A model generated the notes under the pieces. The model did not search any database. It saw nothing but the letters and a program-made list of their open reading frames with translations, and was not told the origin of the DNA. A stretch of DNA of 64,000 nt, taken from assembly GCF_028551255.1 (NCBI RefSeq), contig NZ_CP117029.1, positions 806,001-870,000 on the forward strand, in the 5' to 3' direction. How positions within the stretch are numbered: position 1 is the first letter of the stretch; every line of letters begins with the position of its first letter. The DNA comes from Vibrio tubiashii. Its GTDB lineage: Bacteria > Pseudomonadota > Gammaproteobacteria > Enterobacterales > Vibrionaceae. Made by a program: the position numbers and the translations under genes. Shown in pieces: positions 61,016-64,000 of the stretch.

Positions 61016-63841
61016 ATGCACAACGGCGTGATGAAGGCGTGGCTCGAGTCTTCACACTTGGCTGGCGCCAATGCAACGTATGTAGAGGACCTCTACGAAC
61101 TGTATCTAAGTGATCCCGATCTGGTAAGTGAGGAGTGGAAACGTGTTTTTGATGGCTTGCCTAAGCCTTCAGAAGAGGTGGTTGATCAACCCCATTCACG
61201 TGTCCGTGACTACTTCCGACGACTCGCTCAAGAAACAAAGCATTACAATGTCCAAGTTAGTGATCCTGATGTCGACGCTAAACAGGTAAAAGTACTTCAA
61301 TTAATCAATGCTTACCGCTTTCGTGGTCATGAAGCGGCACAGCTTGACCCTCTAGGTTTATGGCAACGCCCACCAGTGGCGGAGCTAGATCCTGCATTCC
61401 ACAATCTTACCGAAGACGATCTAGAAGAGACTTTCAACGTGGGTTCTTTTGCTATTGGCAAAGACACCATGCAATTGAAAGACATCCACTCGTCACTGAA
61501 CAAAATTTACTGTGGCTCTATCGGTGCTGAATATATGCACATGACAGACACTGAGCAAAAACGTTGGATCCAGCAGCGTTTAGAGTCAGTGGTCGGTCAG
61601 CCGTCATTCAGCAAAGAAGAAAAACAAGAATTCCTCGAAGAGCTAACAGCAGCAGAAGGTTTAGAGCGCTATCTTGGTGCGAAATTCCCAGGTGCGAAGC
61701 GTTTCTCTCTAGAAGGTGGTGATGCCCTAATCCCTATGACGAAAGAGTTAATTCGTCATGCGGGTAAGAGCGGTATGCGCGAAGTCGTGATTGGTATGGC
61801 ACACCGTGGTCGTCTGAACATGCTTGTGAACGTACTTGGTAAGAAGCCACAAGATCTATTTGATGAGTTTGCTGGTAAACATGACGACACTTGGGGTACA
61901 GGTGACGTTAAGTACCACCAAGGCTTCTCAGCAGACTTCGCGACACCAGGTGGTGATGTTCACTTAGCACTTGCGTTTAACCCGTCTCACCTTGAGATCG
62001 TTAACCCTGTAGTTATCGGTTCGGTGCGCGCGCGTCAAGATCGTTTAGGTGATACAGAAGGTAGTACCGTTCTTCCAATTACCATTCACGGTGACTCTGC
62101 GATCGCAGGTCAGGGTGTTGTTGCTGAAACATTTAACATGTCTCAGGCACGTGGTTTCCGTGTAGGTGGTACGGTTCGCATCGTTGTAAATAACCAAGTT
62201 GGCTTTACTACATCTAACCCGACCGACACACGTTCGACTATGTACTGTACCGATATCGCTAAGATGGTTCAGGCACCAATTTTCCACGTTAATGCTGATG
62301 ATCCAGAAGCGGTTGCTTTTGTCACTCGTATTGCGCTGGATTACCGTAACGAATTTAAACGTGATGTTGTGATTGACTTGGTTTGTTACCGTCGTCATGG
62401 TCACAACGAAGCGGATGAGCCAAACGCGACTCAGCCGTTGATGTACCAAAAAATCAAGAAACACCCAACTCCGCGTAAGCTTTATGCTGACGTGCTGATT
62501 GAACGTGGTGATTTTGGTATTGATACTGCGACCCAGTATGTCAATGAATACCGTGATGCATTAGATCGCGGTGAAGTCGTGGTTAAAGAATGGCGCCCGA
62601 TGGCGTTGCACTCAGTAGACTGGTCTCCATACCTTGGGCACGACTGGGATACGGAATGGAATAGCCAATTCGATACTAAGCGTTTACTAGAGCTTGGTCA
62701 GCGTCTGTGTACTTACCCTGAAAGTCACAAGCTGCAAAGTCGAGTGAACAAGCTTTACAACGATCGTACAGCGATGTTGAGCGGTGAAAAAGCGATTGAC
62801 TGGGGTATGGCTGAAACTTTGGCTTACGCAACTCTGGTTGACGATGGCAAGCGCATTCGTATTTCTGGTCAAGACTCTGGTCGTGGTACTTTCTTCCACC
62901 GCCACTCAGTTTTGCACAACCAAAATGACGCGAGCACTTTTGTTCCGCTAGCAAATATTCACGACAAGCAAGGCCCATTTGAAGTCTTTGACTCTGTTCT
63001 ATCTGAAGAAGCAGTACTGGCATTTGAGTACGGTTACGCGACAGCAGAACCAAGTGGCCTAACTATTTGGGAAGCGCAGTTTGGTGATTTTGCCAACGGT
63101 GCTCAAGTAGTGATTGACCAGTTTATTTCATCAGGTGAGCAAAAATGGGCACGTTTATGTGGTCTGACAATGCTTCTTCCTCATGGTTATGAAGGTCAAG
63201 GCCCAGAGCACTCATCAGCTCGCCTAGAACGTTACCTACAGCTTTGTGCTGAGCAAAACATGCAGGTTGTTGTGCCTTCTACTCCAGCTCAGGTATACCA
63301 CATGATTCGTCGCCAGGTTGTAAGACCTATGCGTCGTCCACTTGTGGTGATGTCTCCTAAATCATTGCTGCGTCACCCGCTATGTACTTCAACAATTGAA
63401 GACCTAGCTGAGGGCACATTCCAAGCGGCAATTGGTGAAATTGACAACCTAGAAGCTGCGAAAGTGAAACGCGTGGTTTTCTGTTCAGGTAAAGTTTACT
63501 TCGATCTGCTAGAGCAGCGTCGTAACAATGAACAAGATGATGTGGCGATTGTTCGTATCGAGCAGCTTTATCCATTCCCTCTTGAGGAAGTAAAAGCCGC
63601 TATCGAGCAATACACTAACGTTGAAGATTACGTTTGGTGTCAAGAAGAGCCGCAAAACCAAGGCGCTTGGTACTCTAGCCAACACAACTTCCGTGCTGCA
63701 ATCCCAGCCGGCGCTGATCTGAAATACGCTGGTCGCCCAGCTTCAGCATCACCTGCAGTAGGCTACATGTCAGTACACTTGAAACAACAAAAAGCGCTAG
63801 TTGATGATGCGCTTAACGTGAATACAAAAACTTCGGACTAA
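61016..63841 (+). CDS. sucA: 2-oxoglutarate dehydrogenase E1 component SucA
   Basis: A 941-residue thiamine-diphosphate enzyme. N-terminal KAWLESSHLAGANATYVEDL and LINAYRFRGHEAAQLDPLG (in parts); ThDP/metal region GMAHRGRLNMLVNVLGK, HGDSAIAGQGVVAETFNM and VNNQVGFTTSNP; then ADEPNATQPLMYQ, GQDSGRGTFFHRHSVLH and the C-terminal LLPHGYEGQGPEHSSARLER. It decarboxylates 2-oxoglutarate and transfers the succinyl group to SucB. Length is normal (933 in E. coli). Confidence 0.98.
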   Translation: MHNGVMKAWLESSHLAGANATYVEDLYELYLSDPDLVSEEWKRVFDGLPKPSEEVVDQPHSRVRDYFRRLAQETKHYNVQVSDPDVDAKQVKVLQLINAYRFRGHEAAQLDPLGLWQRPPVAELDPAFHNLTEDDLEETFNVGSFAIGKDTMQLKDIHSSLNKIYCGSIGAEYMHMTDTEQKRWIQQRLESVVGQPSFSKEEKQEFLEELTAAEGLERYLGAKFPGAKRFSLEGGDALIPMTKELIRHAGKSGMREVVIGMAHRGRLNMLVNVLGKKPQDLFDEFAGKHDDTWGTGDVKYHQGFSADFATPGGDVHLALAFNPSHLEIVNPVVIGSVRARQDRLGDTEGSTVLPITIHGDSAIAGQGVVAETFNMSQARGFRVGGTVRIVVNNQVGFTTSNPTDTRSTMYCTDIAKMVQAPIFHVNADDPEAVAFVTRIALDYRNEFKRDVVIDLVCYRRHGHNEADEPNATQPLMYQKIKKHPTPRKLYADVLIERGDFGIDTATQYVNEYRDALDRGEVVVKEWRPMALHSVDWSPYLGHDWDTEWNSQFDTKRLLELGQRLCTYPESHKLQSRVNKLYNDRTAMLSGEKAIDWGMAETLAYATLVDDGKRIRISGQDSGRGTFFHRHSVLHNQNDASTFVPLANIHDKQGPFEVFDSVLSEEAVLAFEYGYATAEPSGLTIWEAQFGDFANGAQVVIDQFISSGEQKWARLCGLTMLLPHGYEGQGPEHSSARLERYLQLCAEQNMQVVVPSTPAQVYHMIRRQVVRPMRRPLVVMSPKSLLRHPLCTSTIEDLAEGTFQAAIGEIDNLEAAKVKRVVFCSGKVYFDLLEQRRNNEQDDVAIVRIEQLYPFPLEEVKAAIEQYTNVEDYVWCQEEPQNQGAWYSSQHNFRAAIPAGADLKYAGRPASASPAVGYMSVHLKQQKALVDDALNVNTKTSD

Positions 63842-63869
63842 GAACTAGAAGTTAAAGGAAGAAACAGAT

Positions 63870-64000
63870 ATGACAATTGAAATTCTGGTTCCAGATTTAC
63901 CTGAATCGGTTGCTGACGCAACAGTCGCAACATGGCACAAACAACCTGGTGACGCAGTAGAGCGTGACGAGGTTCTAGTAGATATCGAAACGGATAAAGT
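63870..64000 (+). CDS. sucB: Dihydrolipoamide succinyltransferase SucB (5' part, runs off the window)
   Basis: The first 43 codons encode the lipoyl domain: MTIEILVPDLPESVADATVA, TWHKQPGDAVERDEVLVDI, ETDK. The lipoyl-lysine is K43, the last complete residue seen. It is the E2 core of the 2-oxoglutarate dehydrogenase complex. The start is 29 bases after sucA, behind AAAGGAAG. The remaining about 360 residues are outside. Confidence 0.96.
   Translation, partial: MTIEILVPDLPESVADATVATWHKQPGDAVERDEVLVDIETDK

Noticed and set aside
62045..62464. 139-aa minus-strand ORF inside sucA
   Set aside because: Antisense shadow of the conserved E1 domain, with no homology or ribosome-binding site.

Overview
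This is chromosomal DNA of a Vibrio species or close relative in the Vibrionaceae. The evidence is gene order and family content: smpB, ratA-rnfH, bamE, recN, nadK, grpE, dnaK-dnaJ, minor pilins, tadA, mltF, purL, purMN/upp, a chitin/GlcNAc block (chb, nagC, nagA, nagE), glnS, fur, fldA, seqA, pgm, gltA, sdhCDAB and sucAB. Several Vibrio-typical small families are also present (DUF3622, DUF4250, DUF3149, DUF2788). No rRNA, phage or classical insertion sequence was found. One tRNA (tRNA-Pro) is present.

Layout. 1-11.5 kb: trans-translation and translation accessory genes, outer-membrane assembly (bamE), SOS repair (recN with two LexA boxes), NAD kinase and the heat-shock chaperones GrpE/DnaK/DnaJ with visible sigma-32 promoters. 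A DAACS symporter and a lone four-helix-bundle (S23-like) gene sit between grpE and dnaK. 11.5-14.9 kb: type IV minor pilin cluster. 15.1-18.6 kb: two AbgT-family transporters. 18.6-31 kb: tadA, an unannotated 44-aa basic ORF, mltF, purL, small conserved proteins, purMN, upp and rluF. 31-34 kb: smrA, DUF3149, tRNA-Pro with a decayed copy upstream, and a TraB/GumN protein. 34-46.6 kb: chitin-derived sugar use (chb, peptide transporter, asnB, CPA2 antiporter, nagC-nagA divergent from nagE). 46.8-55.8 kb: glnS, fur, fldA, ybfF, seqA, pgm, DUF1853 and ybgI. 55.8-64 kb: TCA cycle genes gltA and sdhCDAB-sucAB; sucB runs off the end.

The least explained content lies between the genes. (1) Three gene-free intergenic elements are each exactly 103 bp. 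Each is an inverted pair of 40-bp imperfect palindromes around a 23-bp spacer, i.e. a REPIN-like design (1189-1291, 25554-25656, 55844-55946). (2) The same two 40-bp halves, also inverted, bracket a small GIY-YIG endonuclease gene (3767-4225), and the stop codon directly abuts the right half. This suggests a nuclease-linked repeat system: one candidate autonomous copy plus gene-free derivatives, analogous in layout to RAYT/REPIN but with a GIY-YIG enzyme. (3) A second family of short hairpin modules (for example GGGCTTCGCCC and GGACTTCGTCC) occurs in clusters and sits directly upstream of all three 103-bp elements. (4) Heptamer arrays (ANNCGAG on the minus strand) and octamer arrays (GGATAACT) occur at gene ends. 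The octamer arrays start at the same point beside a hairpin module in both places. One hairpin cluster has run into the DUF1853 reading frame and supplies its C-terminus. Mobility of these elements is inference, not something the sequence proves.
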